Assembly (NCBI RefSeq): GCF_000003815.2
Contig: NC_049995.1
Location: 9,525,031 to 9,589,030, forward strand
DNA length: 64,000 nucleotides
Direction: 5' to 3'
From: Branchiostoma floridae
Taxonomy: Eukaryota; Chordata; Leptocardii; Amphioxiformes; Branchiostomatidae
The position numbers and the translations under genes were made by a program. The notes under the pieces are model-generated. The model searched no databases. It saw nothing but the letters and a program-made list of their open reading frames with translations, and was not told where the DNA came from. Position 1 is the stretch's first letter. Every line of letters starts with the position of its first letter. Below, one piece after another: positions 35,882-54,328 of the stretch.

Positions 35882-38344
35882 ACATTTTGGCGAAGGTAAA
35901 AACCATAAGGGGAAAAGGCATCACTTTCTAATTACTGTGACCCATATGTAAAACAGTAACTGGAAACTATGATCTGAAAGCCGGTCCTGCAAGATGAGGG
36001 GGCAACGGACTCTAAGCTAAATTAATATGGCGAGGAATTCAAACTTCAACAGCTACATTAAATGAAAAAAGAGAGTGAGAAACAGTAAGCTTTCGCTTCT
36101 AGTATTTTAAAGGACGAGATTTGTAATAAAATGTACCTTAAATTTCTTTTAACGAGTAAAAGAACAGACTTAAGACAATATACCCGTCTACCTTGGGGCA
36201 AAAGGTAAAGAGCTAGAGTAGCATGGCATAGTTGGTGCGATTTCCCTTCCGTAAAAAGCCAACAGAATTTTACAAAATGTAGGTTCACTTGTTTTAGACA
36301 ATGCCTAAGGCCAGAGATAGAGATTGTGGCGAATGTGCAAAGCTATAATGATAGTAGTCTTTGTTGTCTAGTCATACATGTGTAGAAGTAGTCATAAAGT
36401 TCACATGGTGACATTGAGAATACTTTCAATTCTAATCTAAAACATGGGTTCTATACTACTCTAGGTTGGGCTTCTTTCTGGGCCTCTAAATGAAATGTGC
36501 TTGTATAACTAAGTATGTTCAAACGCATTAGAATTTTTTTCATTAGTTGATATAGGTGTAAAGAGAGAAAACATTATTATGATGCGATTTCAAAGAATTT
36601 TGTCTACATATTAACTACATTAGAAATGCATGTAACACCAAAATAGATGGCCAATTGATATGATCAAAACAATACGTTTGATTGATAGCAGGTTGATCTC
36701 TACAGACTAGTAAGGCAGGTTGGGACATCCTGGGGGCGTGGCTTCAGACAACTTTCACATAGACTTTCTTTGGTAAAGATAATTTGTTACCTAACAGACA
36801 ACCTTCAAGACATGCGCTAACATTCAGGGGTCGAATACTTCAATACCGACACTTGAAGGAGTACGTTCTTATTTGGGAGGGTGTAAGGAGCTATCAAGAA
36901 CGGAATCTAAAGAGGTATCCATATTTCTAGGTATGTCTGTTAGTATTTTAACTTTTCTATTCTGTAGCATACCATATATGCTGTTACATGTACAGTACCA
37001 TGTTCAGAGCACAACACTTCGAAATCTAGAAATGATTCATGAAAATGGTTTTAGCACTGCATCTAGATTCTAGTTTTGCTTTTCTTCTTTCAGTGTTCTA
37101 ATTCATAATTGTGATCTGTATGTATTTTCAAGCACGTGCTCTAAGCATAATTAACGTAAGATTGTAAACAAAATTTTTAGTACACAGATTTATCTGACGT
37201 TTCTTAACACATTACCGGGAGTGTCTTCTTCTTTATGACGTCTTATCTTAATTGTCTTTCTTTTTTCTAAGACGTTTACGACATTCCCCACTCTGTACCT
37301 TAGAACGATGACCTGGTTCAGACAACTACAAGTCATACTAATCGCATCTTACGTGCTTTCACCTTAAAGACAGTCAGAATTTCTTAGTCTAACTTTCTTT
37401 ACAAAGCGAAGACGTTTGCGGGAAAGCCTTACTTGATATATATGATTGCAACTTTGTTGGCGGAGAAGATTCTCATGTATGGCTATTCTTAGTAGGTCGA
37501 GGACAGTGTATAGCCTTGCTTCAGATTTCGACAGACCCCTTTAAAAGCATATCAACCTATGAAGGATTAACCCTAAAAAAGTCATCTGGTGTTGAAAAAG
37601 TTTCTTAAAGGTTCACAATGTGACATCAGCACAATATTGAACATTGATTTTTATACCATTTCTTGACATAGTAAGTAAGATCAGTACTATAGAATTGCAT
37701 ACCAATATTTGGGACGAAGGTTACAACATGATTGCATTATACCAACTGTGATGTTTTAAACCATTGCATAGTGTGTTGTTGTTTAGAACAGAGGGGTGTA
37801 GTTTGAGATGGTTTCCAAAACTCAGCTCACCTTATATGGTTCATAAACACCAGAAATATGACACAATTATGCAAATATGCTGTAAAAGTTATTGTATATG
37901 TCATCTACATGGAGATTTTGTTCAAGTTCTGGACCCAAATATTACATAATAGACCTCAAATGGACAGTGTAATAGTATACTTTTGCTACGTCAAATTTCC
38001 TAAAAACTTTCTCTTTTTCTCAGTCGTGATTATTTTTCCAACGCATTGTCTTACGATTTGCCACAAGATTTTTACAGTATCGTTTTGAAGGTAACATTCT
38101 TAGGGCTACATTTCTTAAAGAAAACGTAGTTATAGTTACAAAGTCCTGCATTCCATTTTGCAATATGTATTGAGAGAAGTTTTCTTTTTGGTTGCATTTT
38201 ATGTGTGGGTTTGGAATTAGGGTTAGTCATAATTGTTTACGCAGGATAAACATAAGGAATGTAGTTTGTCGTCTCGAGATAATTGGCACTGAGGTCTCTT
38301 ACTTGTCTGAGAGTTCAAAGGTCAATCTCTGTGTTACAGACAAC
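35880..38344. other. AT-rich intergenic DNA, no gene recognised
   Basis: A region near 36300-36490 loosely resembles the minus-strand LINE tails (ctaatctaaaacatgggttc, ggcttctttct) but is too diverged to call. Nothing else was recognised. Confidence 0.45.
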
Positions 38345-38730
38345 AGTGGCAGGGGTTAGAGTTGCGTTGCGTTGCGTGGTGAAAGGGCTCACAATAGAAA
38401 CTAGTACCACTTAGAAATATTGAGAACCCTCCTTTTTCTTGAAAATTTTGACCCCATTTGAAGGCTTTTTGGATAAAAAGAACAGGTAGGGTCTAAGTTT
38501 TCCCATTTTGGGTTAAAATTCCTTTCAGTTTAGTTGGCGTAAGGAGATGTCTGAGTTGTTGGGTTCTGCGGATGGATACAGGAGAAAACTGGGTCAAAGG
38601 TGACGTTTCTTCAATGTCATTATATGTCTTATGCAGCGTTCTTGAATAGAGCTAGCTTTGGGCTTTTCTCGCAGTTTGAATAGTGATAAAGTAGACCCCT
38701 GTAACTTTCTACTGAAGATTTTTTTTGAGA
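38345..38730. repeat. Dispersed repeat, copy 1
   Basis: It shares with 56400-56790 a long ordered series of words: 'gttgcgttgcg', 'ttttcttgaaaattt', 'acaggtagggtctaag', 'gtttagttggcg', 'gggtcaaaggtga', 'cttttctcg' and 'actttctactgaag'. Divergence is substantial, so both are old copies. The type of element is unknown. Confidence 0.65.
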
Positions 38731-39289
38731 TCCAAATTTGTGTATACTAAGGTTTTAAATGCGGTCTTGCTTTAATTTTTCCTATACTAGGTTCTAAATG
38801 GGTAAGTCTAACTCTGATATTTGCCCCGAACACTTAGGCCATACCATATTAATCATATGGATGACAAACTCTGGGCACCCAAAAACTGATGCGAGCGTGC
38901 GAAGAAAAAAGTAGTACAAATAAAGAAAAGTTGCCTTCCTTATAAATCTAAGTGGACACGCTGTAAGGGACTGCATTTCATAATTTCACCTCTGCAAACT
39001 GCCAGTCGGAAACCACTTACTGGTTACTCGACAAGGATGTTACAAACGGACAGAAAAGTCTACTTTTGACTTTGACCTGTCACTGATGATCGAACCGAAT
39101 CTTTCCTCTATATACCTAACACAGTACTACATTTCTACCATGGTGTTATACAGTAGGTCGTATGGAGAAATGCGAACTAAAGAAACGGATAGGAAAGTAT
39201 TCGTGTGTCTTCATTATAGCAAGTACCAGAAACATTTCCTCCTTATAATACTGTTACAATCTATAGTATGTTCATGTAGTGAGAAAGAG

Positions 39290-39410
39290 CTACCGTATCT
39301 ATAGGCGGCGCAAGCAGAAGTAAAATGTTTGCGGTAGTTTTCAGTGATGCGGCCATGCACCGCCAACATGAAAGCACAACGAACGTTTCTGCATTTACCT
39401 TACCAGGTCT
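39290..39410. mobile_element. Degenerate MITE of the ctgtaaatgca family
   Basis: It contains 'aaatgtttgcggtagttttc' and ends 'acgtttctgcatttacctta', matching the interior and right end of the element at 34518-34762. The left end is lost. Confidence 0.45.
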
Positions 39411-40596
39411 CATAGTGAACAGCGACTCGAATAGCCTTTTATATTGTGTATACACTGGAATGTGAAGCAAAGGTAACGCAAAAAACTCGTGAAAGCAAAC
39501 AGAAACGTTGTGGTGGTTCTATGGCATTACAACGGCTTAAGTTAAGTCCCTACAACCTTTTAGTGTAATTCAGATATTCAGTTGTGACTTGGACTATTGT
39601 CCAACGCTGTCTGACCTGCTTAGACATCCTTTGTAACAAGACAAGAGAGCTTGTCCGTATGGCGCCATGAGTGCTAGAAGTGTGAATTGAACTAAAGAAT
39701 ACTTGTATTACAAATAATAGTATACCAAATATTACCTCCATAATCCATAGTTCGAGTCATCCTGTCACTCATAGTAATACTAGATACCATAGTTTATGGA
39801 TCATTTGTAAATGTTTTGCTTGATTGGTATACTTACTGATATATTCGAAAGATTATGCCTTTTATGATGATGTTATCATAAGTATATAAGTATGATACGA
39901 GGGTTTTGTTAAAGCTTGCAACTCCTTCATATTATGGTATTTCTTTTACCTTTAGAATGCATGTGGTAATTATGTCAACATTTCCTTGGAGAAATTTCAA
40001 ATATTTAGTATATCAGCACAATGGCCTCTGTGTCAATGTAGAAATACAAAACGCATGCAGCCACTCTCATTGGTTAAACAGTTAATTGCATTTCCTTCGC
40101 ATTGGCTGAAGTGCTAATTGTGATGGACAGTCAGGATCGGTCTATTCCTTCGCAAGTTAAAATGACATTTCTATCCTTAACCACGTTTTACAAAGTTGCA
40201 TGGTTTAAAATATCTTTTTTTTTTCATTTTTGCTATTTGAGGTAGTAAGAAAACAATCTCATTAGTACGTCGATGAAATTAAGGCGGTTGTTTCACTGAA
40301 GCTGCGACACTTGACGGCGTTGCCGCCGCCGAGCGATTTGACAGAGCGCTCGAAGAATGTCATCGATAAAAACCGAATCTTTTTACGCATTGTATGTTTT
40401 GTCGTCTTTCTAGTCATACTTGTACGTTTTCAAGACATTCTCATTATGAAGTTAAGGGTATTAACACATATAGAATTTAAGACACTGCGACAACGCTAAC
40501 GTTTTAACGTACCACATCTTCAGCGAGAAACCCACTCTGGACATCCAGATACGTGTAATGGAATCCACGACGCAAAAGTTACTCAACTTTATCAAG

Positions 40597-40638
40597 CCAA
40601 GGAGGTTGAACCTTTTTTTCAACCTCCTTGGTCAAACT
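40597..40638. repeat. Hairpin 150 bp upstream of the PRDM14 start
   Basis: 'ccaaggaggttgaacc' and its inverse surround a T-run loop. It may be a minimal foldback remnant related to the 'accaaggagct' ends at 34518. It lies within the presumed PRDM14 promoter or 5' UTR. Confidence 0.7.
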
Positions 40639-40746
40639 TGCTGCGCTGCTTGAGCAACTTTGTATTAAACAAATCATTGGTGTTTTCAATTTCTTTATGG
40701 GTGAATTTTTTTTCAACAGATAAATAGAGCACAGCGTTAAAAAAAG

Positions 40747-47290
<6,544 letters not shown>

Positions 47291-49420
47291 ATCTGAAAGA
47301 ACTTTTTTGCTAGAATGCAGTTTATGAATATCACGCCTATCAACGCATCCGCAAGTCAAATGTGAATGTGGCCCCTGATAATAAGTCACAATTGCCAAAT
47401 TTCACAAAGACCATACTTTTGCATGTCATGTCCAGATATATACGACTACCGTCGGTTGGTCTGTACGTGAAACACGAAGACTTGTTTTGTTCATGTCTAT
47501 GGGGCTTTCACCTTTGACCTCCGCATGCGCAGTTGGATACTTGCACTGGCCTTTACATGCATTCAAACGACAAAAGTATGTTCGTTAAAGAAAAATGCTA
47601 GACTTGATTTGCTCGGGCTCTACGTAAAGAATCAAAAGATTCAAATGCCATTCGTTGGTGTAACGCCTTCAATGCTGTTGCCGTATGTGGCACATTTGAA
47701 TCAATAGTATACAGTGTGTAGATATTCACTGAGAAATCCGTGTGAATAGTAAAACTGACTCTTAATTTTTACATGTCTCCGAGGATAGATACTGACATCA
47801 TATCTGGCATCACTGGATTTTTTCAACCGGGGAAAAATTTATCAACGAAACATTGCGTTTTGTAATATAGAAAGCAGTTTTCCAAGAAGAGCTAAAACTG
47901 AAAGTAAAAGAGGAAAACAAGAGGGGAAAAGTTGAAGAAGAGTAAATTTTATCTCGTGAATAGTTTGAAGACTGGACTTTGTACCATTTTGTGCCATTAT
48001 TAAGACGCCAAGAACATCTCAGGGAATTTTGTATAATTTTGACGGCCATAAAATTAATCTTAGGCGCTCCGCACTTCAGACATTTTTAAGGGAAACGTTT
48101 TTCGTATTAAACAAGAAGCTACACGGTTGGATCTGTTGCATTGATACAAATTTGGCACTAGTGCGCAGTTACATAACAAATTTACTAATAAATCTTTAAT
48201 TTAAAACAGACAATGGCTATGGCTATGAGTCATATTGGTTTTATGATGTATAATTCTGTTCGAAAACAGGCCCAAATCAAAACTAGCCAATGAAAACTGG
48301 TTAACGCACATTATCAATTAGAAGGGTGAAACCAAATGCTCTTAGGGAGAAAAAATTATTATTTTGTAACAATGCCCCCCCCCCCCATCCCAAATGTATG
48401 GTTTGGTCATACAAAATGGCATCGGACGTACTGTATGTATCTATTTATAGAATTGAACGTTACCTCGATGGTGTGATGATGTACATATGCAAATGAAGTT
48501 TATTCATGGATTTGCTACCAATGTTGTGAAACTTAACGATTTTCAAAAAGTTTTCTGTGATATCCGTAAAAGGAAGTGTTCATTGGAAAGGGACACTATT
48601 GAAGAACGGTCTGTGTCTTTTTGGGGAATGTTGAGAACTGTGATTATGTTTGGACCAATCAGCGTGCTTTATTGACAGGGTCTATGTTCTGATTGGTTAG
48701 GTTATAAGTATCCCCATATATGGAACATTTTATATTGTTATTTACTTTGTACTTGACCAAGGAGCTTGACTTGACCAACTATGGTTGTTGTTTTTGTACC
48801 TCTATTTATACAAAATGTGTCATTTAAATTCAGAATGGTGTTTATATTGTCCGTAACGTATTCCGCGTTTTTTATGGAAAAATTCTGAGTTTTATGAAAA
48901 AGCAAATAGACAGTCTGTCGGTTCTGTATTGGAAGATTGGTATTGTGATTTTAAGCATTTCATAAAGTTTTAGACCTACAGTCGCTGGGTAGACGACTTA
49001 TACTTGATTTGACTAATGAGAGTGATGCTCCAAAACTGCTTGTTTACAACTGACGTCGAATTTTCGTATGGAGGAAGCTAAGAAAGGTGATGAAAAATCT
49101 GTGTTACAAAATGATTTAGGTTTATAAAGATAAGCAAATGTTTCAACCACCGTATAGAGACTATGAATACGATGTAGAAGTCAAGGTTTCATAATAACCG
49201 TTTTGCCGATTGACAATCATGTTGTAAAGTGTAAAACATGTATATGTACTGTGAGATATCGGATTGTTTATATACAGTGTTTTTATACCGTTTTTGTTTT
49301 GTGTTTGTTTCATTGGTTATATGCATGGAAATTTAACAGAGATGGTGAAACACAGTATAAAGAGATAAACTGAAAGTAAACTCCAACTAAAAAACTGAAA
49401 TCGATGGAATTTTCGACTGG

Positions 49421-49568
49421 ATCGCTTCAGCTGTTCTGGTCACGTGACATTCTGTACATGTGACGTCGGCAAGATGTCGGAACGGGGGACGGTACCGACT
49501 TTTAAAACATTTGACCCATTTGTGACGTCATAGTTGCAGAATGTCACGTGACAGCCTGATCGATTCAG
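49421..49568. repeat. Inverted repeat with paired CACGTG boxes
   Basis: The left arm (gatcgcttcagctg, ggtcacgtgacattctg) at about 49420-49453 pairs with 49536-49568 (cagaatgtcacgtgacag, ctgatcgattcag). Each arm holds a palindromic gtcacgtgac, and a gacgtc/tgacgtca pair lies inside. It may be a MITE or a regulatory palindrome in the PRDM14 3' region. Confidence 0.6.
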
Positions 49569-49839
49569 TATAAAGTTCAGGGGAGTCCAATTTTTGATTT
49601 GGATAACAGCTTATCTCTTCATAATACAATACAGTTAATATTGTTTAGTTGTTGGCTAGAGAGGTCAACATACATGTAGTTACAATGTAATATATAATTG
49701 TTTCTACATCGTTGATTCTTACGGTCAAATTCTGTACAGAAGTACCACCCATAAGACCCCTAAAATATGATTTGTATGGTCAATATAGATCTAGACAGGA
49801 TTCTTAATGCTTGTGTCAATGGAAAAAGTATCTCTAAGC

Positions 49840-49930
49840 AGGGAGGTCCTTGCTCTAGAGGACCACAAAAAAGTGTTCGTAATGGTCTTCTATCGAGGCG
49901 GTCACTTGTACAGGTTTGACTGTATTTGAC
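49840..49930. mobile_element. Half-copy of the ACAGTCAAACCTGT MITE
   Basis: The right terminus 'tacaggtttgactgtatttgac' is present, preceded by 'ggaccacaaaaaagtgtt' and 'gaggcggtcacttg', degenerate forms of the interior seen in the complete copy at 57831-58014. The left end is degenerate. Confidence 0.6.
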
Positions 49931-50112
49931 AGCGATAGGACTTTATTTTGCTTACTAAATGTGACAATCAATGAATGTTTTTTAAATGTCAATGTTACAT
50001 GTGTACATGGAAAATCAAGAATAAAATGCTAAAATGTTACAATGTGTTGTCATTCTTTGTAAACATTGTGCCAGGTAGATAACGCAAGTTCACCTTTATC
50101 TGCGGGGTGACC

Positions 50113-51840
50113 CTTTTTTTTTTATTTATTTTTTACTCAATGGTCACCACGTAACAAGGCCTGAAGGCCACCCAATGTTACGGGTTACGTGATTGGAACT
50201 GTAACAGCAACTCCGCGGCCCTAGGTCAGAAACATCATGATTGAGACCAGCCAAATTGCTCACTATGAGTGAGGACTAACTGACCTAATAGGCGAAGCAG
50301 GGGTTACGTCAGGGCTGCTCGGGAGATTCCCTACCCCTATTTTGGCCGGAATGGTTTGATCCGCTCGGGTGGATGTTCGCACATGTGGCGGGTTCTTTAA
50401 CGTGCATAGGCACCCCGACCAATCGAATGGGGACATCCCTCGCGAATGTGCACACTCCTCTAGAAAAGAGGACACTCCTCGACTTTCAAGGGGACGCTCC
50501 TCTGGGCAAGGGGATGTTCCTCCCTCAATTAGGGGACGCTCCTCCGGAAATGGTATGTTTACCGGGCATAGGGGACGTCCCTCCAACACCCCCGCCGGCC
50601 CGTGGAATCGGCCGAAAACCCGACAAATCCCTTTCTAGTTCATCTAAATCACAACATCCAAAACTTTAACCCCGTCAGTGCTCTCGACAAACATGACACC
50701 TCGCCAGGTAATGATAGTTTTTGATTAAAAATTGAGGCATGTTGGAAATAAAGCTGACCGCCGGCAGAACATCACTTCTCTTCAGTGTTTTAATGGCGGC
50801 GTATCGCACGCCCGACAAGCACAACATCGAGTTTTAGCCTAAATATCCGCGTGCTTGTCGAGTTTTAAGGCCTCCCTCCCTAACACACGTACATGGGAGA
50901 AGTTTCTAACACGATGTCAGACCAAGGACGTTATATCAGACGTAGTTATTCGGGATTTTTTGTACAACTCGGCTACATGGCCCGATACCGATCCGTGTGC
51001 TTGTCGAGACAGGCTTCCCTCCCCAGCACACGTACGGGCGCCCGGTTCTCTGTCACGGTAAACCGTAGTTATCGAGCGTTTCCAGTACACCGTGGCCTTT
51101 TTACAGGCCATAACAGATAACTACGTCTGACATCGTTTCAGAAACTTCTCCCATGTACGTGTGTTAGGGAGGGAGGCCTTAAAACTCGACAAGCACGCGG
51201 ATATTTAGGCTAAAACTCGATGTTGTGCTTGCCGGGCGTGCGATACGCCGCCATTTTAACACACTGAAGAGAAGTGATGTTCTGCCGGCGGTCAGCTTTA
51301 TTTCCAACATGCCTCAATTTTTAGTAAAAAACTATCATTACCTGGCGAGGTATGACGTTTGTCGAGAGCACTGACGGGGTTAAAGTTTTGGATGTTGTGA
51401 TTTAGATGAACTAGAAAGGGATTTGTCGGGTTTTCGGCCGATTCCACGGGCCGGCGGGGGTGTTGGAGGGACGTCCCCTATGCCCGGTAAACATACCATT
51501 TCCGGAGGAGCGTCCCCTAATTGAGGGAGGAACATCCCCTTGCCCAGAGGAGCGCCCCCTTGAAAGTCGAGGAGTGTCCTCTTTTCTAGAGGAGTGTGCA
51601 CATTCGCGAGGGATGTCCCCATTCGATTGGTCGGGGTGATAGGGTATGGCTCTCCCCATACACGGGACCTCCATTTAACGTCCTATCCGAGGGACGACTC
51701 ATTTTTCACTTGAGTAAAGTGAGGAAAGTCGTGTAAAGTGCCTTTCCCAAGGGCACAAGACCGGCAACACGGCAGGCGGATTCGAACCGGCGACCTCTCG
51801 GTCACGGGCCGAATACACTACCACTGTGCTACAAGGCCCC
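50113..51840 (-). mobile_element. tRNA-headed SINE interrupted by a foldback element
   Basis: On the minus strand the head starts near 51840: 'ggggccttgtagcacagtgg' (box A) and 'gtcgccggttcgaatccgcc' (box B). Then come 'cttgtgcccttgggaaaggc' and the body 'gacgttaaatggaggtcccg'. After the insertion the element resumes at 50410 (cacgttaaagaacccgccac) and ends in an A-rich tail (50113-50138, read as T on the plus strand). Removing 50411-51638 and one ATAGG restores a continuous body. The head lacks tRNA folding over its 3' part, so it is not a tRNA gene. Confidence 0.75.
50411..51638. mobile_element. 1228-bp foldback element, CAC...GTG ends, 5-bp target duplication
   Basis: The termini are caccccgaccaatcgaatgg and its inverse ending in ggtcggggtg. 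The flanking 5-bp ATAGG is duplicated at 50406-50410 and 51639-51643. The two arms (50411 to about 50955, and about 51108-51638) are near-perfect inverted copies, with a few single-base differences, around a spacer of about 150 bp. No transposase frame is present; open frames in the arms are mirror images of one another. Ends beginning CAC with a 5-bp duplication are known for the Transib superfamily and its RAG-like relatives, but the rest of the usual end motif is not matched here. Confidence 0.8.
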
Positions 51841-52380
51841 ACCTATATGTGTTGTTTTCGAAAGCAGGTTATTTAGGGCTATCATTGCAATGAAATGTGA
51901 GTTCAAACTGCTATATTTTGAAAAACATTACAATTTGAAACCACCGTCCGTTGACTTGATATCCCTAAATGCGCTGTTTTGAAAAACAACGGATATAGGT
52001 TTCCCGCGGATAAAAGTGAACTGGCGTTAATGATTTAGAAAACTTTGTAAGGCCAATTAAATCTTAAGTTTATTTTATTGTATGGATGACATCCGCGCAC
52101 GCATCAATTTTGTCTGTTTTCAAGGAAAAAAGGTTTCGACCAAAACGCTAGTTCACCTTTATCCGCGGGGGTAACCTATATCCGTTGATTTAAAATGATA
52201 TTATCATGCTGGCAATATCGACTCGACGGATAATGGTTTTAAACTGCAATAATTTGAAAACAATTTGAAGCCACCATCCGTCGACTTGATATTCCTAAAT
52301 ACCTCATCTATAAAAATTGCGAAAAAATGGATATAGGTTACTACAAGGATAAAGGTGATCTAGCGTTACTTTAAACCAAA

Positions 52381-53949
52381 CAAAGCAGTTGTAAATTGAG
52401 CACATATATGCAATAATTGAAAAGAAAAGAATATTTCCGGTATACCGGAAAACGGACAGAATGCCAAAGTAAATTGCAAGTCAGAGGGGGATGTGAAAGA
52501 ACAAAAATGATAGAAAAGCTGTCCCACCCGTTCAGTATACCGCTTTGTTAAGTCGTTTGTTCAACCTTCCTGACCAAAGAGAGAGAGAGATTTGATAAAT
52601 TTATGTAGATGCATTAGCGATGGCACTTATTTTGTTTCGTAATGGACCCACATAAGGATATATGTGTTAGTTATATTTCAAATAAAGAATACACAATTAA
52701 CGGTTTGATAAAGAATTTAGATCGACATGTTTCTTCGACTTAGTCTTCTTTAGGGCTGTCTGCAGTTTTCGTTGTTAGTCAAATTCATTGCTTGGGAGTT
52801 CTTGCTTTCAAAATTGTCATTGTCAGCGTCTGAAAATATATTTTTGATCAATTTCATGTTATTAAGTTTAGATTATTTTCATGGATGTCCGTTAGTTACA
52901 AAGAGAAAATTTCGACCCGAGACAGAGGGACTGGTCCTGGTGACAGTCCTGGTCGGAATTCTATGAATAGATTTTTGGAGTATCCATGGTGAAAGTTTTC
53001 GGCTAACTTTAACACAATAACACCAAAATGATGATTGAAAACTCAAAATTCTCCTCATTTCAATTCCCAACGGTATAAAATGTAATCTTGCGTCTCAATT
53101 AAATAGTAATTATAATCAAGTAGCTAATTATGTTTTCCTCATTAGGGTCAGTCTCCGAGGTAAGATTCGAGGATGCCATGGGAGTAATTTCACGGTCCTC
53201 ACTTTTGAAAGTAATTCAAATTTGTCATTTCATACCTCATTGGTCAACTCAAAGTGACGGTTGAAGGTACGTCCGGTACGTCTACAAAGGTCTTTGAATA
53301 TACAAAAGTATTTCGTTGAAGAGATTCATTAGTCACGTTTGTACACAGTTAATAAAATTTTCATCAAGCAGTGACTACTTTTTCATGGTAAACACACGTA
53401 CCTCCAAATTTCGGTGGCTATTAGTCCATCTTGTTCACGGAGTGACCTAGTTCTCGCGAGAGTTGCGAAAGTATTTTGAATACATGTTTATACGCTCAAC
53501 GAATTCCACGCATAAAGAGCAATTTTTCAAAGTTTGTGTCTTTTATATATTGTCTATAGAATTGTACTTTAAAATTTATGTTTTGCATTATATTCCAATT
53601 ATGAAATCAAGAGTCACTCAATATAAAACTTCAAGTTGGTGGCTGAACAGCTTTGTGATCGCCGTCTAGTGTAGCCTGAGTACCATCCGGGTAGTAGTTC
53701 GCTCCTATGTAGCAGAGAACCGACTTTACATAGTGTATGATAAATGCCAGAGCAAGAAGCGACTGTATATAGTAGTGATATCTTTTTAGATTTATTTTAT
53801 GACCTCAGAGAATGTATGGTTGGTTTCACTTACTTTGGAAACGGAGATAAGTACTATAATGTTAACTATATTTTTTCCTAAACCATCAATATTTTCATTA
53901 TCTGTCCCTCCTTGTATTCTACGTAATTCGGTATGGAAATACAATGACG
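52381..53949. other. AT-rich intergenic DNA between the two genes
   Basis: No exon was recognised. A 'gcctgagtaccatccggg' word at about 53676 resembles the inner hairpin tip of the element at 25267. A gagagagaga run lies at about 52580. Confidence 0.5.
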
Positions 53950-54180
53950 AATTTTGAGCGAAACGATACAAGTATCAAGATATTGCAAATAAAAATATTT
54001 GAAATTTTCGCAATGGTTTATAATGTTCGCGGTATTGCTTGACTGCAAACTTTAGAACATCGCAACAAAAAATGCTTATTCTGTCTTCTTCTTGGCTTTC
54101 CTAATGTTCCAAAAGACCTTCAAATTTCTACCAACATTAAATCCCCGCGAACTTTTAAGGCATTGACAGTACATGCATAA
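53950..54180. mobile_element. Degenerate MITE of the ctgtaaatgca family
   Basis: 'ttcgcaatggtttataatgt', 'ttcgcggtattgc' and the closing 'ccccgcgaacttttaagg' with 'attgacagtacatgca' recall the element at 34518-34762. It ends about 150 bp upstream of the hydrolase-like start codon. Confidence 0.45.
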
Positions 54181-54227
54181 AATCCGTATACAGTTTCCTC
54201 CCTATTTCCAGAAGTGGACCATTCCAC

Positions 54228-54272
54228 CGGTCAAAGGTCACTCAATAACACATGGCGGACAAAGTCTTGTAA
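54228..54272 (+). promoter_or_regulatory. Putative proximal promoter: DR1-like site and short uORF
   Basis: 'cggtcaaaggtca' at 54228-54240 is a direct repeat of the nuclear-receptor half site with one-base spacing (DR1). Next, 'acatggcgga' resembles a YY1 site, and its ATG opens a six-codon frame (54252-54272) closed by TAA, upstream of the main ATG at 54329. All of this is by motif only; the transcription start is unknown. Confidence 0.35.
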
Positions 54273-54328
54273 TCAGGAAAACAGAATATAGAAATCTCGC
54301 TAGAAAAGGCATTTTCTGTGTTTAAACA

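Larger units (their letters stand above)
47291..50045 (+). other. Probable PRDM14 3' UTR and polyadenylation region
   Basis: No coding exon was seen downstream of the PRDM14 stop. The first convincing polyadenylation signal followed by GT-rich sequence is AATAAA at 50020-50025, with 'aatgtgttgtcattctttg' just after it. An ATTAAA at about 48106 could serve a shorter form. The end of the transcript is inferred from these signals only. Confidence 0.4.
50083..52380. mobile_element. Palindromic repeat family hosting nested insertions
   Basis: The word 'cgctagttcacctttatccg' followed by 'cggg(g)gtaacctatatccgttg' occurs forward at 52147, inverted at 51988-52028 and 52328-52372, and split between 50083 (cgcaagttcacctttatctgcggggtgacc) and 51841 (acctatatgtgttg). 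The split copy is interrupted by the SINE. A companion segment (acaatttgaa(a/g)ccaccgtccgttgacttgat) is repeated in direct orientation at about 51928 and 52262. This is a MITE-like family with no coding capacity. Confidence 0.65.
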
